This document shows, piece after piece, positions 1 through 8,150 of a DNA stretch of 64,000 bases; the stretch's first letter is position 1, and each line of letters opens with the position of its first letter. The DNA is from SVKR01 sp963605115 (GTDB taxonomy: Bacteria; Bacillota; Clostridia; Oscillospirales; Oscillospiraceae): contig CAVCTM010000002.1 in the NCBI GenBank assembly GCA_963605115.1, forward strand, positions 6,349-70,348, written 5' to 3'. The notes beneath the pieces were generated by a model. That model did no database searches. It was not told the DNA's origin and worked only from the letters and a program-made list of their open reading frames with translations. The translations under genes were made by a program, and so were the position numbers.

Positions 1-878
1 CCGCCGACGATGGCGGGAAGATCGGCGAGGTCCTTCGGAACGGTCCAGTCGAGCGTGATGTTGGAAAACGGCGCCTGCGTGCCCCAGCGGGACGGGGTGT
101 TCACGCCGTAGATGAAGGACTGGATGCACTGCTTGACCTCCTTCTGGCTGAGGTTGTCGATCTTGACGAAGGGAGCCAGATAGGTGTCGAAGGAGGAGAA
201 CGCCTGCGCGCCCGCCCACTCGTTCTGCATAATGCCGAGGAAGTTGACCATCTGGTTGCAGAGCGTGGAGAGATGGCTCGCCGGGGAGGAGGTGATCTTG
301 CCGGGAACGCCGCCGAGCCCCTCCTGAATGAGCTGCTTTAAGCTCCAGCCGGCGCAGTAGCCGGTCAGCATGGAGAGATCGTGGATGTGGATCGCGGCGG
401 AGCGGTGGGTCTCCGCAACTTCGGGATCATAGATCTCGCTCAGCCAGTAGTTCGCGGTGATCGCGCCGGAGTTGGAGAGGATGAGTCCGCCGACGGAATA
501 GGTGACGGTGGAGTTTTCCTTGACGCGCCAGTCGTTGATCTGGAGGTAGTTGTCCACAAGGTCCTTGTAGTTCAGCAGCGCGGAATTGACGTTGCGGACC
601 TTCTCGCGCTGCTTGCGGTAAAGGATATACGCCTTCGCAACATCGGCATAGCCCGCCTCGCTCAGCACCTTCTCGGCGCTGTCCTGAATGTCCTCAACGG
701 CGATGAGGTCGTTTTTGATCTTGGTCTCCGCGTCGCTCGTGACGCGCAGGGCGAGCATGTCCATGACGGAGGGGTGATAGGGCTTCCCCTGCGCCTCAAA
801 CGCCTTGGTGATGGCGGCGCTGATCTTGCGGATGTCGAACTCTGCGACCTTTCCGTCGCGCTTCAGAACCTGGTACAT
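1..878 (-). CDS. nrdD: Anaerobic (class III) ribonucleoside-triphosphate reductase, N-terminal part
   Basis: Reduces ribonucleoside triphosphates to deoxynucleotides without oxygen, using a glycyl radical installed by NrdG. The visible 292 residues start MYQVLKRDGKVAEFDIRKIS, an ATP-cone regulatory domain (about residues 1-90), followed by the start of the reductase barrel (AAIHIHDLSMLTGYCAGWSL region). The catalytic C-terminus and glycyl-radical loop lie outside the window. The start is fixed by AGAAGGAGAAC eight bases upstream. The gene is downstream of nrdG but has its own promoter and putative NrdR boxes. Identification is by family features in the translated sequence. Confidence 0.95.
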   Translation of the reverse strand, partial: MYQVLKRDGKVAEFDIRKISAAITKAFEAQGKPYHPSVMDMLALRVTSDAETKIKNDLIAVEDIQDSAEKVLSEAGYADVAKAYILYRKQREKVRNVNSALLNYKDLVDNYLQINDWRVKENSTVTYSVGGLILSNSGAITANYWLSEIYDPEVAETHRSAAIHIHDLSMLTGYCAGWSLKQLIQEGLGGVPGKITSSPASHLSTLCNQMVNFLGIMQNEWAGAQAFSSFDTYLAPFVKIDNLSQKEVKQCIQSFIYGVNTPSRWGTQAPFSNITLDWTVPKDLADLPAIVG

Positions 879-924
879 GATCTTCAGTTCTCCTTCTCTC
901 TTGTATGATAAAAGTATATATAAA

Positions 925-973
925 ACACTATCTCTTGTGCCGTTCTTCCGGAAGCCGGTACAATAGATAGTAG
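925..973. promoter_or_regulatory. Putative pair of NrdR boxes
   Basis: Two 16-bp sites resemble the NrdR consensus (acaCwAtATaTwgtgt). ACACTATCTCTTGTGC at 925-940 matches 13 of 16 positions and GTACAATAGATAGTAG at 958-973 matches 11 of 16. Their spacing is 33 bp, about three helical turns, as is usual for NrdR box pairs. The second box covers the -10 element of the nrdD promoter, which would suit repression. NrdR itself is not in the window. Confidence 0.7.
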
Positions 974-995
974 CAGAGAACGCATCGAATGTCAA
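967..995 (-). promoter_or_regulatory. nrdD promoter
   Basis: Read on the minus strand: TTGACA (990-995), 17-bp spacer, TACTAT (967-972). It lies 90 bp ahead of the nrdD start and inside the putative NrdR box region. Confidence 0.7.
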
Positions 996-1080
996 GAGCA
1001 ATTTGCAAAATTATTGATATTTTATACTGGTAAAAGCAAGAAAGACAAATAGACTCGATTTGTTGCAAATCGTAACAGCC

Positions 1081-1770
1081 TCAGTCCGCTCCGCGGATAC
1101 CCACCTCGCCGACAAACTCGCGCAGTATCTCCGCCCAGCGCTCCAGCGTAGGCTTGTCCGGCGCGGAAAAGCCCGCGAAGGCAACGGTGTCGCGGTCGGC
1201 AAAGGGCTGCAAATAGAGCCGCCGCGCCCCGGCGAGAAATCCGCCTACGCCGCGGATCGAATCATCGTCATGCAGCTCGCGGCAGACCGTCGTGCGGAAC
1301 TCATAGTCCACCCGCCCCTCCATCAGCAGCGCGGCGCTGGTCCGGATCGGCGCGAGGTCCAGCCCCGCCACGCCGACCGTCTCGGCATAGCGCGCGGGGG
1401 AGTTTTTGACATCCATCGCCACATAGTCGGCGAGTCCCTCGTCCAAAAGCGCGCGCAGCCGCTCCGGGTGCGTGCCGTTCGTGTCGAGCTTCACGGCATA
1501 GCCCAGCGCGCGCACTTCGCGCAGCAGCGGCGCGATGTCGCGCAGCAGCGGCTCCCCGCCCGTAACGGCAACGCCGTCGAGCAGCCCGACGCGCTTTTTC
1601 AAAAACGCAAGCAGCTCGCCGTCGTCCATCACGGCGGGAGCGGTGCCGTCGATGAGCTCGGCGTTGTGGCAGTAAGGGCAGCGCAGATCGCAGCCGCCGA
1701 GAAACACCGTGCAGGCGACGCGGCCGGGAAAGTCCAGCAGCGTCATCTTTTGCAGTCCGTGGATCAGCAT
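1081..1770 (-). CDS. nrdG: Anaerobic ribonucleotide reductase activating protein (radical SAM)
   Basis: Radical-SAM activase that generates the glycyl radical on NrdD. The CX3CX2C cluster motif is at C27, C31 and C34 (GGCDLRCPYCHN), followed by a GGEPLL segment typical of SAM binding. At 229 residues it fits the NrdG2-like subfamily rather than the shorter E. coli NrdG. It starts 6 bases after the cca stop codon with GAGGAGGA upstream, so it is probably co-transcribed with cca, and it is followed by nrdD after 202 bp. Confidence 0.9.
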   Translation of the reverse strand: MLIHGLQKMTLLDFPGRVACTVFLGGCDLRCPYCHNAELIDGTAPAVMDDGELLAFLKKRVGLLDGVAVTGGEPLLRDIAPLLREVRALGYAVKLDTNGTHPERLRALLDEGLADYVAMDVKNSPARYAETVGVAGLDLAPIRTSAALLMEGRVDYEFRTTVCRELHDDDSIRGVGGFLAGARRLYLQPFADRDTVAFAGFSAPDKPTLERWAEILREFVGEVGIRGAD

Positions 1771-1776
1771 CGTTTT

Positions 1777-3117
1777 TCAGTTCTCCTCCTCTTCCGAAAG
1801 CCCCAGCCGGGCGAGAATCGCATCCTTTTCGTTCGGCGCCTCGCCGTCTAAAACGGCGCGGAGCGCGTCCTTCAGCATCCGCCCCATCTCCGGACCGGGC
1901 GCGACCCCGCAGCGGCGCAGCGTATCGCCGTTCACGGCGAGAGAGCGCAGCGAGAGACACTGCCCCTCCGCGATCGCCTCGCGCGCAAGCGCCTCCAGCT
2001 CGTCATACTCGCGCTGGCGATAGCGCAGCACCTCGCCCTGCCCGAAATTGTCCGCGCGCTTGAGCGCGATGAGCTGGAAAAACGCCTCCTCACCGAGCCG
2101 GCTCAGCGCACGGCGCACGGCGGGAGCCGTCGGCTCGATGGTCCTGTCGTGCCAGCGGACGAGCAGCGTGACGCGCTCGCGCGTCGCGGTGTCGAAGCGC
2201 AGGCGGCGCAGAATGGCGTCCGCCATCTCCGCCCCGCGCTCCGGGTGTCCGTAAAAATGCCCGACGCCCTCCGCGTCGAGCGTAAAGCAGGCGGGCTTTG
2301 CAATGTCGTGCAGCAGTGCGGCAAGCCGGAGCACCGGCACGGGTGCGATCGCCTCCACCGCGGCGGCGGTGTGCTCCAGCGCGGTGTAAATATGGCAGGG
2401 GTGCCGCTGGTCAAAGCCCTTTTGCAGCGCAAGCTCCGGCAGCACCGGCGCGAGCAGGTCGATCCGCTCCGTCAGCACGCGGCGCACCCCCGCGCCGCAA
2501 AGCAGCTTCACGAGCTCCGCCGCGACCCGCTCCGCGCTGACCGCGCCGAGCGCCTCCCGGTACCGCAGCGCCGCCGCCGCGGTCTCCGGCTCGATCGAAA
2601 GCTCCAGCGTCGAGGCAAAGCGCGCTAAGCGCATGATCCGCAGCGCGTCCTCGGAAAAGCGCCGGTCCGGGTCGCCGACGCAGCGGAGCACCCCGGCGGC
2701 AAGATCGGCGCGCCCGCCGAAGGGGTCGGCGAGCCCCCGCCGCGGAGAATACGCCATGGCGTTCACGGTAAAGTCCCGCCGCGCAAGATCGTCCCGCAGC
2801 GAGCGCGTGAAGCGCACGGAATCCGGGTGCCGCGCATCGGTATAGCCGCCGTCGACGCGGAAGGTCGTGATCTCCAGCGGCTGCCCGGCGAGCAGCACGG
2901 TCACGGTCCCGTGGCGCAGCCCCGTCTCGACGACGCGCTCGCCGGCGAACACCGCCTCCACCTGCTCCGGCAGCGCCGCCGTCGTGAGGTCATAGTCCCC
3001 CGGCGCCGCGCCGCGCAGCGCATCCCGCACGCAGCCGCCGACCGCATAGGCTTCAAAGCCCGCCGCCTCCAGCCGCTCCAGCGCCTCCGCCGCAAACGCG
3101 GGCAAAGCGATCTCCAT
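1777..3117 (-). CDS. cca: CCA tRNA nucleotidyltransferase
   Basis: Adds or repairs the 3'-CCA end of tRNAs. The 446-residue protein has the nucleotidyltransferase head motif (YAVGGCVRDALRG, then the catalytic DYD pair in GDYDLTTAALP, about residues 20-45), the RRDFTVNAMAY segment near residue 110, and a C-terminal HD domain (LLHDIAKP near residue 245). This makes it a class II bacterial enzyme. The open frame continues upstream without function; the start is set by AGGAGGT six bases before ATG at 3117. It heads a short cca-nrdG unit and is divergent from the glycosyltransferase at 3271. Confidence 0.95.
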   Translation of the reverse strand: MEIALPAFAAEALERLEAAGFEAYAVGGCVRDALRGAAPGDYDLTTAALPEQVEAVFAGERVVETGLRHGTVTVLLAGQPLEITTFRVDGGYTDARHPDSVRFTRSLRDDLARRDFTVNAMAYSPRRGLADPFGGRADLAAGVLRCVGDPDRRFSEDALRIMRLARFASTLELSIEPETAAAALRYREALGAVSAERVAAELVKLLCGAGVRRVLTERIDLLAPVLPELALQKGFDQRHPCHIYTALEHTAAAVEAIAPVPVLRLAALLHDIAKPACFTLDAEGVGHFYGHPERGAEMADAILRRLRFDTATRERVTLLVRWHDRTIEPTAPAVRRALSRLGEEAFFQLIALKRADNFGQGEVLRYRQREYDELEALAREAIAEGQCLSLRSLAVNGDTLRRCGVAPGPEMGRMLKDALRAVLDGEAPNEKDAILARLGLSEEEEN

Positions 3118-3207
3118 GACCGCACCTCCTCTCCCGAAGCATTTTTGCCGATTATACCACGCCCGTCCCGAATCGGCAAGCCCTCCCCGAAACGCGATAC
3201 CAAAATG

Positions 3208-3236
3208 TTGCAATTCCCAGATAAACTGTCTATAAT
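3208..3236 (+). promoter_or_regulatory. Promoter of the PMT-family glycosyltransferase gene
   Basis: TTGCAA (3208-3213), 17-bp spacer, TATAAT (3231-3236), 35 bp before the ATG at 3271. Confidence 0.75.
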
Positions 3237-3270
3237 AAAGTGAACACCACAAAAATCCGAGGATACCGCC

Positions 3271-5088
3271 ATGAACTATGTGACCCTCGTCTTCCCCCTG
3301 GCGCTCGCCGCCTTTCTCCTGCTTTTCTATTGGGAAGCTCTCCCCGCCCTGCGCGTCCCGCTGGCGCAGCCGCAGCGCGATACCCGCTGGCGCCGGCGCG
3401 ACAGCGCCGTCTGCCTCGGCATCACCGTGCTCTACGCCCTCGTCGCCTTCGCCGACCTCGGCAATACCCACGGCGTGGAGACCTTCTGCAAATTTCAAAG
3501 CCGCGGCGACTACGCGGAGATCACCCTCGCCGAGCCCGCCGAGCTCGGCAGCATCCGCTATTATTCCGGGCTCTATATGGGCGAATACTCCCTCTACATC
3601 TCCGCCGACGGCGAGGATTTCGACTACGCCGCCGCGCTCCCGCAGGGTCACACCAAGGTCTTCAAGTGGAACGAGGAGGCACTGGAGCAGCCCCGGACGG
3701 CAAAGGCGATCCGCATCGTCGCCGACGGCAAGCTCTGGCTCGGCGAGATCGCGCTCTACGACGCGGACGGCGCTCTCCTCACGGACCTCTCCTGCGCCGA
3801 CGGCGGCAGCGCGCTCATCGACGAGCAGGATGAGATCCCGGAAGCCTACGATTACCGCAACAGCACCTATTTCGACGAGATCTACCACCCCCGCACCGCC
3901 TACGAACACCTCGAAAACGAGCCGCCCTACGAGATCAGCCACCCGCCGCTCGGCAAGATGATCATGTCCCTCGGCATCGCCATCTTCGGCATGGTGCCCT
4001 TCGGCTGGCGCTTTATGGGTGTGCTCTTCGGCGTGCTGATGCTCCCCGCGCTCTATTATTTTCTGAAGAAAATGCTCGGCGGCTATCTCATCCCCGCCTG
4101 CGGCACGGCGGTCTTCGCCTTCGACTTTATGCACTTCGTCCAGACCCGCCTCGCCACGATCGACACTTACGCCGTGTTCTTCACGCTGCTGATGTACCTC
4201 TTCTTCTGGCTCTACTGGCGCGCCGTCCGCGAAAGCGGCAAGTGGCGGCTGCCCCTTGCGCTGAGCGGTGTCTGCTTCGGACTCGGCGCGGCGAGCAAGT
4301 GGACATGCATCTATGCCGGCGGCGGGCTCGCCGTCCTCTGGCTGCTCGACCGCATCTTCCGCGCAAGAGCGCTCTGCGCGCTGGACCGCCGCCGCGGCTA
4401 CTGGCGCGAGACGTGGAAAAATGTCCTCTGGTGCCTCATCTTCTTCATCGCCGTCCCCGCCTGCATCTATTACGCGAGCTATTACCGCTACGGCACCGCC
4501 GCGGGGCTCTCCGGCGGCATCGGGATGTTCTTCACGCGCGACTACGCGAAGCTCGTCCTCGATAACCAGAGCTACATGTTCACTTACCACTCCGGCGTGA
4601 CGAGCTCCCACCCCTATTCCTCCGTCTGGTGGCAGTGGATGCTGGATATCCGCCCCATCCTCTATTATCTGGAGTATTCTGCGGACGGCGCACGCCGCAG
4701 CTCCTTCGGCGCTTGGGTGAACCCGGCGCTCTGCTGGGCGGGACTGCTCGCGATGGCGGCAATGGCTTACCTCGCCGTCCGCCGGCGGGACAAGACCGCG
4801 CTTTTCATCCTCGTCGGCTACCTTGCCCAGCTCCTCCCGTGGGTGCTGGTGAGCCGCGTCGTGTTTGAATACCACTATTTTCCGAGCGTCGTGTTCCTCA
4901 CGCTCGCGCTGTGCTACGTGCTCCGCACGGTGGAGCTGCGCCACCCCCATGGCCGCCGCTGGGTCCTGATCCTCACCGGCATCACCCTGCTGCTCTTCCT
5001 CGTGTTTTACCCCGCCCTCTCCGGGCTGGAGATCCCGACATGGTACGGCAGAAGCTTCCTCCGCTGGTTCCCGACGTGGCCCTATTGA
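3271..5088 (+). CDS. PMT/GT39-family membrane glycosyltransferase with extracytoplasmic discoidin-like insert
   Basis: Predicted lipid-linked-sugar-dependent glycosyltransferase of the plasma membrane (605 residues). The GT39/PMT signature is visible: FDEIYHPRTAYEHLE and EISHPPLGK (about residues 205-230), followed by many hydrophobic segments (FGWRFMGVLFGVLMLPALYY and beyond). Between the second hydrophobic segment and the signature, about residues 75-185 form a beta-rich domain (CKFQSRGDYAEITL to WLGEIALYDADG) resembling discoidin/F5-8C carbohydrate-binding modules. The acceptor is unknown; family members mannosylate proteins or modify envelope glycans. The insert assignment is tentative. 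Confidence 0.8.
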   Translation: MNYVTLVFPLALAAFLLLFYWEALPALRVPLAQPQRDTRWRRRDSAVCLGITVLYALVAFADLGNTHGVETFCKFQSRGDYAEITLAEPAELGSIRYYSGLYMGEYSLYISADGEDFDYAAALPQGHTKVFKWNEEALEQPRTAKAIRIVADGKLWLGEIALYDADGALLTDLSCADGGSALIDEQDEIPEAYDYRNSTYFDEIYHPRTAYEHLENEPPYEISHPPLGKMIMSLGIAIFGMVPFGWRFMGVLFGVLMLPALYYFLKKMLGGYLIPACGTAVFAFDFMHFVQTRLATIDTYAVFFTLLMYLFFWLYWRAVRESGKWRLPLALSGVCFGLGAASKWTCIYAGGGLAVLWLLDRIFRARALCALDRRRGYWRETWKNVLWCLIFFIAVPACIYYASYYRYGTAAGLSGGIGMFFTRDYAKLVLDNQSYMFTYHSGVTSSHPYSSVWWQWMLDIRPILYYLEYSADGARRSSFGAWVNPALCWAGLLAMAAMAYLAVRRRDKTALFILVGYLAQLLPWVLVSRVVFEYHYFPSVVFLTLALCYVLRTVELRHPHGRRWVLILTGITLLLFLVFYPALSGLEIPTWYGRSFLRWFPTWPY

Positions 5089-5114
5089 CAAACCGCCCCA
5101 GTTTGGGCTAAACT
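5085..5114 (+). promoter_or_regulatory. Probable rpiB promoter
   Basis: TTGACA (5085-5090) overlaps the stop codon of the upstream gene; an 18-bp spacer leads to TAAACT (5109-5114). It is 56 bp ahead of rpiB. Confidence 0.5.
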
Positions 5115-5169
5115 GATTATTTGGGGTCTTCCCCCACTAAAAAAGAGACAAAAAGGAGAACATTCTGAT

Positions 5170-5604
5170 ATGATCGCGATCGGTTCTGACCACGGCGGCT
5201 ACGCCCTGAAGCAGCAGCTTATGAAGCACCTCACGGACCTCGGTCTGGAGTATAAGGATTACGGCACCTACAGCGAGGATAGCTGCGACTATCCCATTTA
5301 CGCCGAAGCGGTGGCGCGCGCCGTCGCCGGCGGCGAGGCGGAGCGCGGCATCCTCATCTGCGGTACGGGCATCGGCATGTCCATGGCGGCAAACAAGATC
5401 CGCGGCATCCGCTGCGCCCTCTGCGGCGACTGCTACAGCGCGGAGCTGACCCGCCGCCACAATGACGCCAACATTCTCGCTCTCGGCGCGCGCGTCCTCG
5501 GCGAGGGACTCGCGGAGAAGATCATGGACACCTTCCTCACCACCGAATTTGAGGGCGGACGCCACGCCCGCCGCATCGGTCTCATCGCCGATCTGGAGAA
5601 ATAA
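5170..5604 (+). CDS. rpiB: Ribose-5-phosphate isomerase B
   Basis: Interconverts ribulose-5-phosphate and ribose-5-phosphate in the pentose phosphate pathway. The 144-residue protein carries the RpiB hallmarks: IAIGSDHGGYALK at the N-terminus, the active-site cysteine in ILICGTGIGMSMAANK and the phosphate-binding RRHNDANILALGARV segment. Its length is normal for the family. A SD (AAAGGAGAA) lies 9 bases upstream. The next gene follows after 30 bp and may be co-transcribed. Confidence 0.95.
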   Translation: MIAIGSDHGGYALKQQLMKHLTDLGLEYKDYGTYSEDSCDYPIYAEAVARAVAGGEAERGILICGTGIGMSMAANKIRGIRCALCGDCYSAELTRRHNDANILALGARVLGEGLAEKIMDTFLTTEFEGGRHARRIGLIADLEK

Positions 5605-5634
5605 CGCCAAAAAGCACCGAAGGGGCGCGCTTTT

Positions 5635-6714
5635 ATGCCAAGACCAAAGACCGTTTACCGCGGAAAAAGAAAATACAGCTGGCTCATCACGCTGCTCGTG
5701 AGCACGCTTGCCCTGCTCCTGCTGCTCACGGTCTGGATGTTTTACCACCTCCAGACTTACCTTGTCTACGACAAGGACGGCGTGCGCCTCGTGCTGCCCT
5801 CGGAGCGGGAGACGCTGACTCCCTCGGAGCCGGACAGCCCCGGCGCGGCGGACCTGCCGCGCATCGACGTGGAGATCGTCGTGGACAAAACGGACTATTC
5901 CGGCGTGGAGACCACCGCCGGGCAGGACACGCCCGCCGTCCGCGCGGTCTACGTCCCCGCCTCGGAGGTCACGGCGCAGAATCTGGACTTTTACCTCACC
6001 GGCCTCGGCGACTTCAACGCCCTCACCCTCCAGCTCAAGGGACCGGACGGCTACCTGCGCTATGCCTCAAGCCTTCCCCTCGCCGCGAGCTATAATGTCA
6101 ACGGCTCGCTCGACCTGAAGTCTTACGCGGAAAAATTCAAGTCCCGCGGCGTTTACCTCATCGCGGAGCTCGGCTGCCTGACGGACTCCGCCATGGCGGT
6201 GCGCAACGCGCCCGCGGCGCTCCGGAACGCCGTCACCGGCAGCGCTTACACCGCAAGCGGCACCGCATGGCTCGACCCCTACAGCGAGGTGACGCGCGGC
6301 TACCTCACGGACCTGTTCGCGGAGCTCGCGGACCTCGGCTTCGACGAGATATTGCTCTCCGGCGTCTACTGCCCGGAGGGGGAAAACATTGCGTTTTCCC
6401 AGCCCATGACGCTGACGCCCGACCGGGCGAGCGCCGTCTCCTCCCTCGCGCTCTACCTGCGCGAACAGGCGGACTTGCTCGGCGTCCGCCTCGCCGCGCT
6501 CGTCGAAACGGACGCGCTGGTGAGCGGCGAGAGCGAAGCGATCGGACAGGACCTCCCCGTCTTCTTCAAAGCCTTCGACCGCGTCGGCTTCCTCGCCGGC
6601 GAGAGCTACCAGTCCGCCCTCGCCGCCTTAACGCCCTATACGGACGCCGCCGACCGCATCCTCCCCGTCACCGACGATTACGCCCCGGACAGGACGAGCT
6701 ACGCGGTAAAATAA
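5635..6714 (+). CDS. Membrane-anchored putative glycoside hydrolase (DUF4015-like)
   Basis: A 359-residue protein with a basic N-terminus (MPRPKTVYRGKRKYSW), one transmembrane helix (about residues 17-38) and a large extracytoplasmic part. From residue 100 it reads as a TIM-barrel-type domain (RAVYVPASEVTAQNLDFYL, LTLQLKGPDGYLRY, FDEILLSGVYCPEG), similar to the DUF4015 putative glycoside hydrolases common in Clostridia. No catalytic residues can be assigned with confidence. Start: ATG with AAGGGG upstream, 30 bp after rpiB. Function is inferred from fold resemblance only. Confidence 0.6.
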   Translation: MPRPKTVYRGKRKYSWLITLLVSTLALLLLLTVWMFYHLQTYLVYDKDGVRLVLPSERETLTPSEPDSPGAADLPRIDVEIVVDKTDYSGVETTAGQDTPAVRAVYVPASEVTAQNLDFYLTGLGDFNALTLQLKGPDGYLRYASSLPLAASYNVNGSLDLKSYAEKFKSRGVYLIAELGCLTDSAMAVRNAPAALRNAVTGSAYTASGTAWLDPYSEVTRGYLTDLFAELADLGFDEILLSGVYCPEGENIAFSQPMTLTPDRASAVSSLALYLREQADLLGVRLAALVETDALVSGESEAIGQDLPVFFKAFDRVGFLAGESYQSALAALTPYTDAADRILPVTDDYAPDRTSYAVK

Positions 6715-6720
6715 CGCCTT

Positions 6721-6882
6721 GGGCAACACCACACAATGTCGGCTGCGGCGCTTTGCGGAAATTTCGCTCCCGCATTTCGTTGCATTTCCTTGCAATACAC
6801 AAAGTATTGCTGCGTCAATGCGCCTCATTCGGAAGCGAAATTTGCTCGCAAATCGCTCTTGCCGAATTGTGCGGTGCTGCCC
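6721..6882. repeat. MITE-like palindromic element, copy 1
   Basis: An imperfect palindrome of about 162 bp. The outer arms are GGGCAACACCACACAATG (6721-6738) and its inverted counterpart ending at 6882 (ATTGTGCGGTGCTGCCC). The inner arms (around aaatttcgct) also pair, and the centre is GCAATAC-acaaa-GTATTGC (6792-6810). It lies between genes and contains no ORF. It shares its core AATACACAAAGTATT with the element at 9886-10081. Confidence 0.75.
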
Positions 6883-6903
6883 GTAATTTTCCCGCGATTT
6901 TTG

Positions 6904-6932
6904 TTGTAAAGACGTATAAAACATTGTATAAT
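6904..6932 (+). promoter_or_regulatory. Promoter of the DUF1648-phosphatase-GH2 operon
   Basis: TTGTAA (6904-6909), 17-bp spacer, TATAAT (6927-6932). It is 54 bp before the DUF1648 gene and directly abuts a terminator-like hairpin. Confidence 0.8.
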
Positions 6933-6973
6933 AAGCGTCAGGATGTAAGTACCATCCCGACGCTTATTTTTTT
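6932..6973 (+). terminator. Terminator-like hairpin overlapping the operon transcription start
   Basis: TAAGCGTC-a-GGATG (6932-6945) pairs with CATCC-c-GACGCTTA (6953-6966), followed by seven T residues. The expected transcription start of the local promoter (about 6939) lies inside the left arm. The hairpin should therefore stop transcripts coming from upstream but not those begun here. Confidence 0.65.
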
Positions 6974-6986
6974 CGGAGGTCCGCCC

Positions 6987-7487
6987 ATGAAAAAATCTGC
7001 TCCCACCCGCATCCCGATGCTCGTCAGCGCGCTCATCATCGTGCTGACGGTCGCTTATGCGCTCATCCGCTATCCCTCCCTGCCGGAGTCGATCCCCATC
7101 CACTTCAACGCCCGCGGCGAGGCGGACGGCTTCGGCGCGCGCGGCATGATCTTCCTCCCCCCGGCGATCGGGCTGCTGTTCTGGGGCATTTTGTCCGCGG
7201 TCTCCTCCTCGCGCAGCCTTGCGGGGCATCTGAACTTCCCCTTCGCCGTCCCGGACGAGGCGAAGGACCGCGTCGTGGACTTAAGCCGCGCCATGATCGC
7301 GTGGATGACCGCCGCGGTAACGGTGATGCTCTGCATCCCCAGCCTCGCCCTCATCCACAGCTCCGCCGCGGTCACGAGCGTCTCCACCGCCGTCTGCCTC
7401 GCCGGTATGGTCGCCGCCGCCGTCTATTTCCTCATCAAGATCCGCCGCGTCTGCCGGGACGCGCGGCCATGGGACACGACGATATGA
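6987..7487 (+). CDS. DUF1648/SdpI-family membrane protein
   Basis: A 166-residue membrane protein with about four hydrophobic segments. The N-terminal part contains the DUF1648 signature (LPESIPIHFNARGEADGFG), found in SdpI-type immunity and signalling proteins and in small membrane proteins of unknown role. The start ATG is placed by GGAGGT seven bases upstream. It overlaps the phosphatase gene by ATGA (7484-7487), which indicates translational coupling. Its function here is unknown. Confidence 0.75.
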   Translation: MKKSAPTRIPMLVSALIIVLTVAYALIRYPSLPESIPIHFNARGEADGFGARGMIFLPPAIGLLFWGILSAVSSSRSLAGHLNFPFAVPDEAKDRVVDLSRAMIAWMTAAVTVMLCIPSLALIHSSAAVTSVSTAVCLAGMVAAAVYFLIKIRRVCRDARPWDTTI

Positions 7488-8131
7488 ACAGATACAAAAC
7501 CATTCTCTTCGATTTTGACGGCACGCTCCTCTACACCGTGGAGGACCTTGCGAATGCCGTGAATTACGCCATCGGACGCCGCGGCTACGCGGCGCATTCC
7601 GTCGAAGCCATCCAGCGCATGGTCGGCAACGGCATCAACATGCTCGTCGCCCGCGCGCTGCCGCAGGGCTTCGACACGCCGGACTACGAGGCGATCATGG
7701 ACGATTTCCGCGCCCACTACAAGGCGCACTGCTACGACCACACGCGGCCTTACCCCGGCGTTCCGGAAATGCTCGCCCGCTTCCGCGACGCGGGCTATGC
7801 CCTCGCCATCGTCACGAACAAATACCAGACCGCGGCAGAGCTGCTGCGCCAAAGGTTTTTTGCCGACACCGTGCCCCTCATCGTCGGCGACCTGGAGGGG
7901 CGCGAACGCAAGCCCGCGCCGGGCGGCGCGCTCGAAGCGCTGAAAATGCTCGGCGCGGACGCCGCGACCGCCGTCTATGTCGGCGATACGGAGGTGGACA
8001 TGCAGACGGCGCGAAACGCCGGTCTCGCCTTCACTGCCGCCGGCTGGGGCTACCGCACGCGCGCGGAGCTGGAGTCCTTCGGCTCCTTCCCCATCGCGGA
8101 AGCCCCGTCGGACCTGCTCGAACTGCTTTGA
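7484..8131 (+). CDS. HAD-family phosphatase, phosphoglycolate phosphatase-like
   Basis: A 215-residue haloacid-dehalogenase phosphatase of the Gph/PgmB type. HAD motifs are complete: motif I DFDGTLL (nucleophile and acid Asp), motif II VTNK, motif III Lys in RKPAP, and motif IV VGDTEVD. A helical cap lies between motifs I and II, as in Gph. The substrate cannot be read from sequence; phosphoglycolate is the default for this subfamily. Translation is coupled to the preceding gene by a 4-bp overlap, and the GH2 gene follows after 19 bp. Confidence 0.85.
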   Translation: MNRYKTILFDFDGTLLYTVEDLANAVNYAIGRRGYAAHSVEAIQRMVGNGINMLVARALPQGFDTPDYEAIMDDFRAHYKAHCYDHTRPYPGVPEMLARFRDAGYALAIVTNKYQTAAELLRQRFFADTVPLIVGDLEGRERKPAPGGALEALKMLGADAATAVYVGDTEVDMQTARNAGLAFTAAGWGYRTRAELESFGSFPIAEAPSDLLELL

Positions 8132-8150
8132 GAAACGGAGGAACACCGCC

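Noticed and set aside
1777..5091. An apparent 1104-residue fusion of cca with upstream sequence
   Set aside because: The extra N-terminal part is antisense to the PMT-family gene; cca has a proper SD and start at 3117.
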